From NCBI GenBank assembly GCA_945638575.1, contig CALZDP010000001.1:1-64000 (forward strand): DNA of 64,000 nucleotides, written 5' to 3'. The stretch's first letter is position 1. Each line of letters begins with the position of its first letter. The position numbers and the translations under genes are program-made. The notes below the pieces were generated by a model, which saw only the letters and a list, made by a program, of their open reading frames with translations, was not told the DNA's origin and ran no database searches. Shown here piece by piece: positions 1 through 6,855 of the stretch. The stretch is from an uncultured Clostridia bacterium (GTDB taxonomy: Bacteria > Bacillota > Clostridia > Christensenellales > Borkfalkiaceae).

Positions 1-1632
1 ATCAATTATTATCGTTTTCAACGCCAAACAATTATTAAACGCAGCTGGATAAATTACCCTTACGCTGCCAGGGATTTCCACGCTCGTTAAGCTATGGCAA
101 CCAGAGAACGCAGAATCACTAATCGAAGTTACGCTATCGGGAATTTCCACGCTTGTTAAACTGCTGCAAGCATAGAACGCATAATCCCCAATTCTCGTCA
201 CACTGTCAGGGATTTCCACGCTCGTTAAGCTATGGCAACCATTGAACGTATAACCCTCAATTCTCGTCACACTGTCAGGGATTTCCACGCTCGTTAAACT
301 GCTGCAAGCAGAGAACGCATAACCCCCAATACTCGTCACACTGTCAGGGATTTCCACGCTCGTTAAGCTATGGCAACCAGAGAAAGCAGAAGTGCCGATA
401 CTTTTCACCGCAATGCCTTTATAAGTAGAGGGAATTTTTACTTCCTTTGCATTACCCGTATAATCAATTACTTCATATCCTTGTAATTCTTCGCTGTATT
501 TATAAGTCAAACATTTTGCCGAATCTTCATAGTGAGCGTATAGCGTATAATTGCCAAGTTCAGTTATGGTTTTTATTTCATTTTTTCCTGCTTCGGCCGT
601 CGTCCATTTGACAAAGCTTTGCGTATCCGTGCCTTGGGGAATAGGCAAATGATAGGGTAGGTTATAAATAGCATACTCATACATCACGCCATCATGCGGC
701 ATCTGCCCACCGTTTAAGTTGTACGTTATCGTATACCTATTTTCCGTCCATTGCGCATAAATATCCGTATTTTCCGTAATGGTAACCGTATCTCCAGCTT
801 GTTTTAACTGCTCATTTATACGCCAACCGTCAAAGGTGTATCCTTTTTCCTCAAATTCGGGCAATTTCAAAACGGTATTTTCCATAACAGTTACCGTTTC
901 AGGCATTTTCCCTGCATAATACCAAAAGGTCACGTCGTAAAAGGTAAGCGGAGGCGTTTCCGGCGGATTGTTTTCGTTTTCATTGCTACCACTATTGTTA
1001 TCGCTAGAACTATTATCATTCGTGCTATTGTTACCACTACTTGAAGTATTTCCAGAACCATTATCAAAGTACGTATCCAAATCTTTTACGTAAACGCCCG
1101 TGAAATGCAGTTCTCCCTCTTCCGATACGTATAAATACATTGTATTTTGTTTTCCAATCAAATTAACCGTAGAAATTTTAATAACGCCGTCTTTGATACG
1201 ATACGTTCCCGACGCGTTCTCAACAGGTCTATCCGCATTGAAATAGCTTACCGTACCGTCTAAATTAAACGTATACGCCAAACTAATTCCGCCGTTACTG
1301 TATTCCCATAAAGTCGTAGAAAAATTCTTATTCCGTTCGGTAATGCGCCCCGAATCAAATTCCACAATCACGTCAAAGGAAAGCACTTTTCCGTGCTCAT
1401 AAAAATGCATATCCCCCGTATATCCCTCTATCGAAAGCGTATTCCCGTCAATGGTATATGTACGTTTTTCCCCGTTTATCTCCACACAATCCTTCTTTAT
1501 CTCAAGGGTAGTGCTTTGGTCTTTATAAACCCCATAATATTTTTCATTTTCGTCTTTACAAGCCGTAAACCCAAAAGTACAAAAAATAACCGCCAAAATA
1601 GTCAAGCATAACGTCAAACACCTTTTTTTCAT
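1..1632 (-). CDS. BspA-type leucine-rich-repeat lipoprotein, C-terminus beyond window
   Basis: Predicted surface lipoprotein, probably for adhesion or host/matrix interaction. The frame is open from the ATG at 1632 to base 1 (544 residues) and continues beyond the left edge. Residues 1-25 form a signal peptide ending in a lipobox-like FTAC with C25 as lipid anchor. A region of about 150 residues of unknown fold follows, then an Asn/Ser-rich linker (about residues 185-220), then InlB/Listeria-Bacteroides-type repeats (motifs such as GYTFDGWRINEQ and YAQWTENRYTITYNLNGG), and finally 23-residue BspA leucine-rich repeats of the type LTSVEIPDSVTSIG. AGGAGG precedes the ATG at good spacing. A promoter, a long structured leader and a terminator lie upstream, so expression is probably conditional. 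The family assignment is firm; the ligand is unknown. Confidence 0.88.
   Translation of the reverse strand, partial: MKKRCLTLCLTILAVIFCTFGFTACKDENEKYYGVYKDQSTTLEIKKDCVEINGEKRTYTIDGNTLSIEGYTGDMHFYEHGKVLSFDVIVEFDSGRITERNKNFSTTLWEYSNGGISLAYTFNLDGTVSYFNADRPVENASGTYRIKDGVIKISTVNLIGKQNTMYLYVSEEGELHFTGVYVKDLDTYFDNGSGNTSSSGNNSTNDNSSSDNNSGSNENENNPPETPPLTFYDVTFWYYAGKMPETVTVMENTVLKLPEFEEKGYTFDGWRINEQLKQAGDTVTITENTDIYAQWTENRYTITYNLNGGQMPHDGVMYEYAIYNLPYHLPIPQGTDTQSFVKWTTAEAGKNEIKTITELGNYTLYAHYEDSAKCLTYKYSEELQGYEVIDYTGNAKEVKIPSTYKGIAVKSIGTSAFSGCHSLTSVEIPDSVTSIGGYAFSACSSLTSVEIPDSVTRIEGYTFNGCHSLTSVEIPDSVTRIGDYAFYACSSLTSVEIPDSVTSISDSAFSGCHSLTSVEIPGSVRVIYPAAFNNCLALKTIIID
60..410 (-). repeat. 69-bp coding repeats of the LRR domain, alternating A/B types
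   Basis: Nearly identical 69-bp units start at about 71, 140, 209, 278 and 347 and encode 23-residue leucine-rich repeats. Two versions alternate strictly: one encodes GCHSLTS, the other ACSSLTS. The real repeat unit is therefore a 138-bp dimer, which suggests recent amplification of a two-repeat block. Confidence 0.8.
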
Positions 1633-1645
1633 TAAATACCTCCTA

Positions 1646-1680
1646 TAAAATAAAAAGTGCGCCGACCGAAGCCAACGCAC
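1646..1680 (-). terminator. Intrinsic terminator inside the leader, just before the RBS
   Basis: On the minus strand a 10-bp stem (1671-1680 with 1657-1666, three G-U pairs) is capped by a UUCG tetraloop closed by C-G, and is followed by TTTTTATTTTAT. It lies between the promoter at 1863-1891 and the AGGAGG that precedes the ATG at 1632. Its position inside the leader makes it a candidate attenuator rather than an end-of-gene terminator. Confidence 0.75.
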
Positions 1681-1857
1681 AAAAACGCAAACTCCAATCG
1701 TCGCTAAACCAATCTAAATGAAAAATAAGGGAAACACCCGTACACTCTTTTAGTGGAATTTGCATTTTATCAAATTCTAAAAAAGAGTGTATTAAAAATA
1801 TGCCTCTCAAAAAAAAGAGATGCCCCTACAATTTTTCATTATTAAATTGGTTTAGCA
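1681..1857 (-). promoter_or_regulatory. Structured 5' leader RNA of the lipoprotein gene (riboswitch-like)
   Basis: Starting almost at the predicted transcript 5' end, 1846-1855 can pair perfectly with 1704-1713 (10 bp) and 1831-1839 with 1718-1726 (9 bp), forming a closing stem. The enclosed RNA has two hairpins: 1741-1751 with 1781-1791 (11 bp) extended by 1756-1762 with 1771-1777 (7 bp), and a smaller one around 1803-1826. The leader then runs into the UUCG terminator. I do not recognise it as a known riboswitch class. The stems are read directly from the sequence; a regulatory role is inference. Confidence 0.55.
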
Positions 1858-1862
1858 TAATC

Positions 1863-1891
1863 AGTATATCACTTTTCTAAATAAAACACAA
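1863..1891 (-). promoter_or_regulatory. Promoter of the LRR lipoprotein gene
   Basis: Minus strand: -35 TTGTGT (1886-1891), 17-bp spacer, -10 TATACT (1863-1868) with the extended TG motif one base upstream. The predicted start near 1856 gives a leader of about 220 nt. Confidence 0.7.
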
Positions 1892-1913
1892 GCATTTTTT
1901 GCGTTTTGCACAA

Positions 1914-1964
1914 TTTTAACGATTAGGGTATCTCTTTAACGATTACCCATAATTTTAACGATTA
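1914..1964. repeat. Three helically phased repeats, candidate activator site
   Basis: The sequence TTTAACGATTA occurs three times, with AACGATTA at 1918-1925, 1938-1945 and 1957-1964, i.e. 20 and 19 bp apart, about two helical turns. The array lies 27-73 bp upstream of the -35 of the lipoprotein promoter, where a transcription activator would bind one face of the DNA. The regulator is not identifiable. Confidence 0.5.
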
Positions 1965-2042
1965 GGTTGCGTAAAAAAAGTAGGCGCAACCAAAAAAACA
2001 GAATTTTGACGAATTTTTCCGTTCAAAACCCTGTTTTTGTTT

Positions 2043-2387
2043 TTATTTATTTTCTTTCGCCGTATTGATTGAAGCAATCAATAGCCGTCGTATCGTTCCG
2101 CAAGACTTGTATATATCCTTTATTTCTTCTTGTATTGTCAAATCTGCTTTTATAAACAATTCCAACCAATATTCCGTTTCAAAACATTCTTTCAATGCAA
2201 TTTGCAGTTTAGCAATAAAATCGGCTTTCCCATGTGCATAATTCGCTTCTCGAATATTTGCACCGATAGAAGTTGCACTACGCTCCAACTGATTGACAAG
2301 GGAATAATGCCCTTTTATCTTTTCGCAAAACTTAATTGCTTGCACGGCTAATTCCATTGATAGATCTACTAACTTATTTTCTTTCAT
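2043..2387 (-). CDS. Four-helix-bundle protein (23S rRNA intervening-sequence/S23 family)
   Basis: Small helical protein (114 aa) with the family's typical SLVNQLERSATSIGANIREA segment (around residues 29-48) and a following stretch of the type KADFIAKLQIALKECFETEYWL. Members are often encoded in or near rRNA intervening sequences or short palindromic repeats; their molecular role is unclear and some resemble the Avd accessory protein of diversity-generating retroelements. The start is the ATG at 2387, six bases after GAGGTG; the GTG two codons earlier lies inside that ribosome binding site. No reverse transcriptase is nearby. A dense palindrome array lies just upstream. Confidence 0.85.
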   Translation of the reverse strand: MKENKLVDLSMELAVQAIKFCEKIKGHYSLVNQLERSATSIGANIREANYAHGKADFIAKLQIALKECFETEYWLELFIKADLTIQEEIKDIYKSCGTIRRLLIASINTAKENK

Positions 2388-2439
2388 TTGCACACCTCAT
2401 ATATAGTTTACCAAACTCAATGAAATATTGCAAGCAATA

Positions 2440-2580
2440 TGAAATAATTATTAAATTATGAAATTTTTGCTTTGCAAAAATGATATAAAATTTATGCCAC
2501 CATATACGGAGTATATTTAATATCCGTAGGATATTTCATAATTCTATTATTTCACTTATGCCGATAGGCATAAATTTCAT
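2440..2580. repeat. Nested palindrome array
   Basis: Overlapping inverted repeats fill this stretch: an outer pair 2440-2464/2533-2554; AAATTTATGCC at 2488-2498 with its exact complement at 2567-2577; and local hairpins at 2464-2479, 2502-2516 (ATATAC gga GTATAT), 2520-2534 (ATATCC gta GGATAT) and 2556-2573 (TTATGCC gata GGCATAA). No coding potential is visible. The array lies directly upstream of the four-helix-bundle gene. Confidence 0.65.
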
Positions 2581-2581
2581 T

Positions 2582-2622
2582 GGAAAAGGCTATGATTTTG
2601 TATCAAAATCATAGCCTTTTCC
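2582..2622 (-). terminator. Perfect 19-bp hairpin at the 3' end of the tRNA cluster
   Basis: Positions 2582-2600 pair without mismatch with 2604-2622 around a 3-nt loop. The hairpin begins on the base next to the encoded CCA of tRNA-Tyr. No long U-run follows outside the stem, so it may act as a processing or stability element as well as a terminator. Confidence 0.6.
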
Positions 2623-2707
<85 letters not shown>

Positions 2708-2713
2708 GTTTAT

Positions 2714-2788
2714 TGGAGCTGGTGATAGGAGTCGAACCTACAACCTGCTGATTACAAATCAGCTGCTCTGCCATTGAGCCACACCAGC
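2714..2788 (-). tRNA. tRNA-Thr (TGT)
   Basis: 75-nt tRNA with encoded CCA. Acceptor GCTGGTG (2782-2788) pairs with 2718-2724; anticodon loop TTTGTAA gives TGT. Confidence 0.95.
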
Positions 2789-2805
2789 AATATTAGGTAG
2801 TAGGA

Positions 2806-2881
2806 TGGTGCCTCGGGGCGGAATCGAACCACCGACACGGGGATTTTCAGTCCCCTGCTCTACCGACTGAGCTACCGAGGC
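2806..2881 (-). tRNA. tRNA-Phe (GAA)
   Basis: 76-nt tRNA with encoded CCA. Acceptor GCCTCGG pairs with CCGAGGC; anticodon loop CTGAAAA gives GAA. Confidence 0.95.
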
Positions 2882-2921
2882 AAACTTGTAGCCTAATGCA
2901 AAACGCATTGGGCTACAAATA

Positions 2922-2998
2922 TGGCGACCCGGAAGGGACTCGAACCCTCGACCTCTAACGTGACAGGCTAGCGTTCTAACCAGCTGAACTACCGGGCC
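2922..2998 (-). tRNA. tRNA-Asp (GTC)
   Basis: 77-nt tRNA with encoded CCA. Acceptor GGCCCGG pairs with CCGGGTC through one G-U; anticodon loop CTGTCAC gives GTC. Confidence 0.95.
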
Positions 2999-3017
2999 AT
3001 ATAAGTATTTAATTGAA

Positions 3018-3094
3018 TGGTGGGCCTTCACGGACTCGAACCGCGGACCGATCGGTTATGAGCCGACTGCTCTAACCAACTGAGCTAAAGGCCC
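3018..3094 (-). tRNA. tRNA-Met (CAT), elongator type
   Basis: 77-nt tRNA with encoded CCA. Acceptor GGGCCTT pairs with AAGGCCC; anticodon loop CTCATAA gives CAT. The fully paired first acceptor base pair and GGGCC start suit elongator Met. A CAT tRNA modified to read Ile AUA cannot be fully excluded. Confidence 0.9.
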
Positions 3095-3105
3095 TTGTAT
3101 TAACA

Positions 3106-3181
3106 TGGTCGGGGTGACGAGACTCGAACTCACGACCTCATGGTCCCAAACCACGCGCGCTACCAACTGCGCCACACCCCG
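3106..3181 (-). tRNA. tRNA-Pro (TGG)
   Basis: 76-nt tRNA with encoded CCA. Acceptor CGGGGTG pairs with CACCCCG; anticodon loop TTTGGGA gives TGG. It is the first gene of the cluster behind the promoter at 3207-3235. Confidence 0.95.
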
Positions 3182-3206
3182 AAGGGTTTTTTTACAATGC
3201 TCATAA

Positions 3207-3235
3207 ATCATATAATAAATATCAAGCATTGTCAA
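3207..3235 (-). promoter_or_regulatory. Promoter of the tRNA cluster
   Basis: Minus strand: -35 TTGACA (3230-3235), 17-bp spacer, -10 TATGAT (3207-3212). The predicted start is about 20 bp before tRNA-Pro, as expected for a strong stable-RNA promoter. Confidence 0.8.
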
Positions 3236-3310
3236 GTATTTTCGGCAAGATTTCCAAAAATATTGGTAAAATTTTATTATCGATAAACAGTTTTATAGTA
3301 TCAGACAAAA

Positions 3311-3344
3311 TAAGTGGGTACCTTACAAAACAGATACCCACTTA
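3311..3344 (-). terminator. Hairpin after the ispH-S1 gene
   Basis: TAAGTGGGTA (3311-3320) pairs with TACCCACTTA (3335-3344). On the minus strand it is followed only by ATTTTG, so it is a weak terminator. It lies about 20 bp after the stop at 3365. Confidence 0.55.
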
Positions 3345-3364
3345 AATAGAGTTCTGATTAAAAA

Positions 3365-5461
3365 TTATTTATTTAAAAGTTCCGCTATAGAAGCGCCGCC
3401 GAAATCGCTTTCCTTCCATTCATGAACTTCGCCGTCATCGGTAACGGGACGTTCACGTCTTCTGGGCTTTCTGGGTTTATCTTCGCCTTCTTCTTCAGTT
3501 CTTTCACGTCTGGGTTTAGCAGTCGTTTCGGGCTGAGGTAAGCAAGCCTTAATGGAAAGGGTGATTTTTTCCTTTTCGTAATCGATGGAAATGATCTTAG
3601 CGGAAACTTCGTCGCCGACTTTAAGACCTTCGGTAGGCTTTTCAAGCCATTCGTGAGAGATTTGGGAAATGTGAACCAAACCGTCAACGCCTTTTTCGAT
3701 TTCCACGAATACGCCGAAATCAACGATTCTTACGATTTTACCGGTAATAACGTCGCCAACCGAGTATTTGCCGGGAACGGATTCCCAAGGACGAGGTTGA
3801 AGTTGTTTATAACCGATGGAAACCTTCTTGGTTTCTTCGTCGCACTTTAATACTTTGAATTCGTATTCGGTGTTGAGTTCCAAAACTTCGGCAGGGCTCT
3901 TAACGCCTGTCCAAGAAAGGTCGGAAATATGTGCTAAGCAGTCAAAACCGTTTACTTCAACGAAAGCGCCGAAGGAAGCAAATCTGACAACTTTGCCTTT
4001 TACGATGTCGCCGGTGTGTACAGCGGAGAAGAATGCTTCTTCTTTTGCCTGACGTTCAGCGTCCTTTTGAGCCTTTTCGGCTTCCAAAATAACCCTTTGA
4101 GAAGCAACGATTTGTTTTCTTCTTTCAGCGGTTTCTATTCTTTCGGCTTTTACCCTTAAAGTTTTGCCGACGTATTTATCGAGTTCTTTAACAAAACCGA
4201 TTCTGATCTGTGAGGACGGTATAAATACACCGTAAGTGCCGAATCTTGCAGTCAAGCCACCTTTGTTTGTGCCATCGATAGTAACGGTAAAGATTTTGCC
4301 GTTCTTGATTTCTTCGATTTCTTTTTCTTCTTCCGCTAAAGCGCGAATAGCCTTTTCGGAAAGGAGAACAGGGTTAAGACCAATGATAAGGACTTCGATT
4401 TCTTCGCCTACTTTAGATGCATAATCTGCTTTGTCGTACTTTTCGCAGTCAAGCTCTTCTTTAGGCAGAAGGATTTCCTTTTTGGTGTTATTGATGTATA
4501 AAGCTAAACCTTCATCCGTAGCAGAAGAAATAGTTGCAACTATTTTTTGCCCCTTTCTGAATTTTTGTTGGCCGTTTTCAAGTTTTGCGACCGCTTCTTC
4601 CATCTCGTTTACAGTTTTAACTTCAGTGACTACTTCTTCCATTTTTGAGAAAACCTCCATTGATTGCTCGGGTGGAGTAGATGCCCCCGATACAATACCT
4701 ACCTTTAAAAAATTAACATACTTTGATGCGTCAAACGAAGCCGAATCATTCACGAAAAATGTATTTTTGCAATAACGGGAAGATACCTCATAAAGATTAC
4801 GAGTATTACTCGACGTTTTATCGCCGACCACTATTATTGCGTCGCAAGTTTTCGCTAAAAATTTAACTTCCCCCTGACGCTCCCTTGTAGTATAGCAAAT
4901 AGTTTTAAAAATTTCAACTGTTTTTCTATAACTTTTTTTAAAATCATTTAGAAAAATCGCTAATTTTGCTTCGCTTATAGTTGTTTGAGCGACTATGCAG
5001 ACTTTTTCGTGCCGATTATAGTCGTAAGCGGGGTCGAATTCTTCGGTAACGATTGGCGCCTCGCCGGACACCCAACCCGTGGTTGCGATGACTTCGGGAT
5101 GATTTTTATCCCCTACGATAATTATTTTGTAACCTTTTTCGGAATATTCCTTTACGATTGAGTGAATTTTGGAAACGAAAGGACAAGTGCAGTCGATTAC
5201 TTCCATTCCTCTGGATTTAAAAAATTCAATGTCCCTTTCGGTAGCCCCGTGTGAACGGATTATTACTTTGTCTGCGTCCGCTTCTTCTTTGGCGTGAATA
5301 ATTTTCACACAGCTACTAATCAATCCGTCGTTTACCGATTTGTTGTGAACAAGTTCGCCGTAGACGCAAATATTTTGACTTGCCAAACTTTTTACTTTGT
5401 CGACCGCACGTCTTACGCCCATGCAAAAGCCGTTGTTTTTTGCATATATAACTTGCATCAT
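3365..5461 (-). CDS. ispH: IspH (HMBPP reductase) fused to S1 RNA-binding domains
   Basis: N-terminal about 280 residues are 4-hydroxy-3-methylbut-2-enyl diphosphate reductase, the [4Fe-4S] enzyme ending the MEP isoprenoid pathway: GFCMGVRRAV, CTCPFVSKIH and CYTTRERQGE carry the three cluster cysteines and SNTRNLYEVS a substrate-binding segment. The C-terminal half has about four S1 repeats (the last two clearest: FASFGAFVEV...LAHISDLSW and IVDFGVFVEI...LVHISQISHEW), then a charged Arg/Glu/Lys tail. This fusion is known from Clostridia, where the S1 part may serve as the S1-like ribosomal protein. The ATG at 5461 overlaps the plsC stop by 4 nt; the next codon is also ATG and is better spaced from AAAGG. 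Last gene of the operon starting at 8073. Confidence 0.93.
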   Translation of the reverse strand: MMQVIYAKNNGFCMGVRRAVDKVKSLASQNICVYGELVHNKSVNDGLISSCVKIIHAKEEADADKVIIRSHGATERDIEFFKSRGMEVIDCTCPFVSKIHSIVKEYSEKGYKIIIVGDKNHPEVIATTGWVSGEAPIVTEEFDPAYDYNRHEKVCIVAQTTISEAKLAIFLNDFKKSYRKTVEIFKTICYTTRERQGEVKFLAKTCDAIIVVGDKTSSNTRNLYEVSSRYCKNTFFVNDSASFDASKYVNFLKVGIVSGASTPPEQSMEVFSKMEEVVTEVKTVNEMEEAVAKLENGQQKFRKGQKIVATISSATDEGLALYINNTKKEILLPKEELDCEKYDKADYASKVGEEIEVLIIGLNPVLLSEKAIRALAEEEKEIEEIKNGKIFTVTIDGTNKGGLTARFGTYGVFIPSSQIRIGFVKELDKYVGKTLRVKAERIETAERRKQIVASQRVILEAEKAQKDAERQAKEEAFFSAVHTGDIVKGKVVRFASFGAFVEVNGFDCLAHISDLSWTGVKSPAEVLELNTEYEFKVLKCDEETKKVSIGYKQLQPRPWESVPGKYSVGDVITGKIVRIVDFGVFVEIEKGVDGLVHISQISHEWLEKPTEGLKVGDEVSAKIISIDYEKEKITLSIKACLPQPETTAKPRRERTEEEGEDKPRKPRRRERPVTDDGEVHEWKESDFGGASIAELLNK

Positions 5462-6060
5462 TTACCTTTTTTTATAGGGATTTCCCGTGTTTGTAAAAGT
5501 TTTTGTCTAATTGTTTCGTCTGCCTTTTGGATAACTTCGGCATTTACTTTTGCGCCGTAAAATTCGGTAAATTCAAAAGGTTCGCCTATCTTTATATAAT
5601 TGCGCTTAAATAGTTTGCTTTTGCCGTAAATATATATCGTTTGTACAGGAACTTTGCCCTTTAACGCCAACAACGCCGCACCCCCTTTTATGGGAAGTAA
5701 AGGCGCATTGGTTTTGTTTCTGGTACCTTCGGGGAAAATTAAGATTCTTTCGCCGTTTTTCAGCGCTTTAATTAAGCCTATAATGGTTGCGGCGTCGGGG
5801 TTATCTCTATCTATCGGAACGCCCCCTAAAGTGCGTAAAAACCACGATACCGGTTTGGAAGAAAAACTTTCCCTTTTTGTCAAAACTTTAGTTTTTCCTT
5901 TAAACTGCATAGCAACGATAAAAGCATCGGCGTTGGATAAATGGTTGGAAACCACTACACACGGACCTTTACATATATTTTCCTTTCCGATAACTTTGAA
6001 AGGAAAAAATATGTGCATAAATACTGTTACTATTCCCCTTATTATATAGAACATGACCAT
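5458..6060 (-). CDS. plsC: 1-acyl-sn-glycerol-3-phosphate acyltransferase
   Basis: Membrane-associated acyltransferase of about 200 residues making phosphatidic acid from lysophosphatidic acid. It has the HX4D catalytic motif in SNHLSNADAF and the FPEGTRNK phosphate-binding motif, and starts with a hydrophobic segment (FYIIRGIVTVFMHIFF). The protein starts MVMFYII; either Met could be used and no strong ribosome binding site decides. It lies between cmk and ispH-S1, a standard order in Clostridia, and its stop overlaps the ispH start, suggesting translational coupling. Confidence 0.9.
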   Translation of the reverse strand: MVMFYIIRGIVTVFMHIFFPFKVIGKENICKGPCVVVSNHLSNADAFIVAMQFKGKTKVLTKRESFSSKPVSWFLRTLGGVPIDRDNPDAATIIGLIKALKNGERILIFPEGTRNKTNAPLLPIKGGAALLALKGKVPVQTIYIYGKSKLFKRNYIKIGEPFEFTEFYGAKVNAEVIQKADETIRQKLLQTREIPIKKGK

Positions 6061-6119
6061 ATATTACGAAAACTTAATCCTCATATTTTAAACTTTGTGT
6101 ATTCGGACTTTATACCTTA

Positions 6120-6776
6120 TTACTTATTTATAATTGCAAGAATTTTATCCACTACTTCTTCTACGGATAAATCCGAGGTATCTATTAAAATTGCGTCTTC
6201 TGCCTGTTTTAAAGGCGAAATTTTACGATGGCTGTCGTTATAATCACGCCTGTTGATTTCTTCCAAAAGGATATCGAAATCAACTTTTTGTCCTTTATCC
6301 AAAAGATCCAGCCGTCTTCTTTCGGCGCGTACTTCAGGCGTGGCGGTAATATAAAATTTGTAATTTGCATCGGGTAAAACCACGGTGCCGATATCTCTGC
6401 CGTCAAGTATGCAAGGGTTGTTTTTGGCAACAATTCTTTGCATTTCAACCATTTTACGGCGAACGGAAGGCAGTGAAGATATATCCGACGACATCATGGA
6501 TACTTCGTTGTTGCGAATCTTCTGTGAAACGTCTTCGCCGTCGAGAATGGTTTTTTGCTCTCCGTTTTCGTAACGGATTTGCAAGTCGATATCGCCGATA
6601 AAGGCGGAAACCCCTTCTTCGTCAAGACATTTTATATTTTTTTTGAGAGCAGCAAGCGCACACGCGCGGTACATCGCGCCCGTGTCGAGATGTAATATAT
6701 CAAGCCTTTCGGCCAAAATACCCGCAACGGTGCTTTTACCGCTTCCGCTTGGTCCGTCAAGTGCTATGTTAAGCAT
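6120..6776 (-). CDS. cmk: Cytidylate kinase
   Basis: 218-aa CMP/dCMP kinase, which phosphorylates CMP to CDP for nucleic acid and phospholipid precursor supply. The P-loop GPSGSGKST lies near the N-terminus (residues 8-16). LDTGAMYRA and ILDGRDIGTVVLPDA are the nucleotide-binding signatures, and the Arg-rich RAERRRLDLL belongs to the lid. Length is normal. AGGAG precedes the ATG. Second gene of the flavoprotein-cmk-plsC-ispH/S1 operon. Confidence 0.96.
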   Translation of the reverse strand: MLNIALDGPSGSGKSTVAGILAERLDILHLDTGAMYRACALAALKKNIKCLDEEGVSAFIGDIDLQIRYENGEQKTILDGEDVSQKIRNNEVSMMSSDISSLPSVRRKMVEMQRIVAKNNPCILDGRDIGTVVLPDANYKFYITATPEVRAERRRLDLLDKGQKVDFDILLEEINRRDYNDSHRKISPLKQAEDAILIDTSDLSVEEVVDKILAIINK

Positions 6777-6855
6777 TATTATCTCCTTTTTTTTCGTATG
6801 TAAAATCAGGTGTAATATTTTTTTGCGATTACCTTTATATGAAATTTATTTGCGT

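Noticed and set aside
60-410. Direct repeats resembling a CRISPR or tandem-repeat array
   Set aside because: The 69-bp units are in-frame leucine-rich repeats of an open reading frame; there are no spacers and no cas genes.
1704-1855. Miniature inverted-repeat element (about 20-bp terminal repeats around 105 bp)
   Set aside because: No flanking target duplication is visible, and the repeat starts exactly at the predicted transcript start with a promoter outside, which suits a leader RNA better. Kept as an alternative only.
2759-3031. 90-codon frame across the tRNA genes
   Set aside because: It is read through tRNA-Asp, Phe and Met sequences and has no homologous protein character.
5654-6049. 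131-codon plus-strand frame opposite plsC
   Set aside because: It is the antisense of a well-supported gene, with no RBS and no recognisable domain; many similar antisense frames in the window were dismissed for the same reason.
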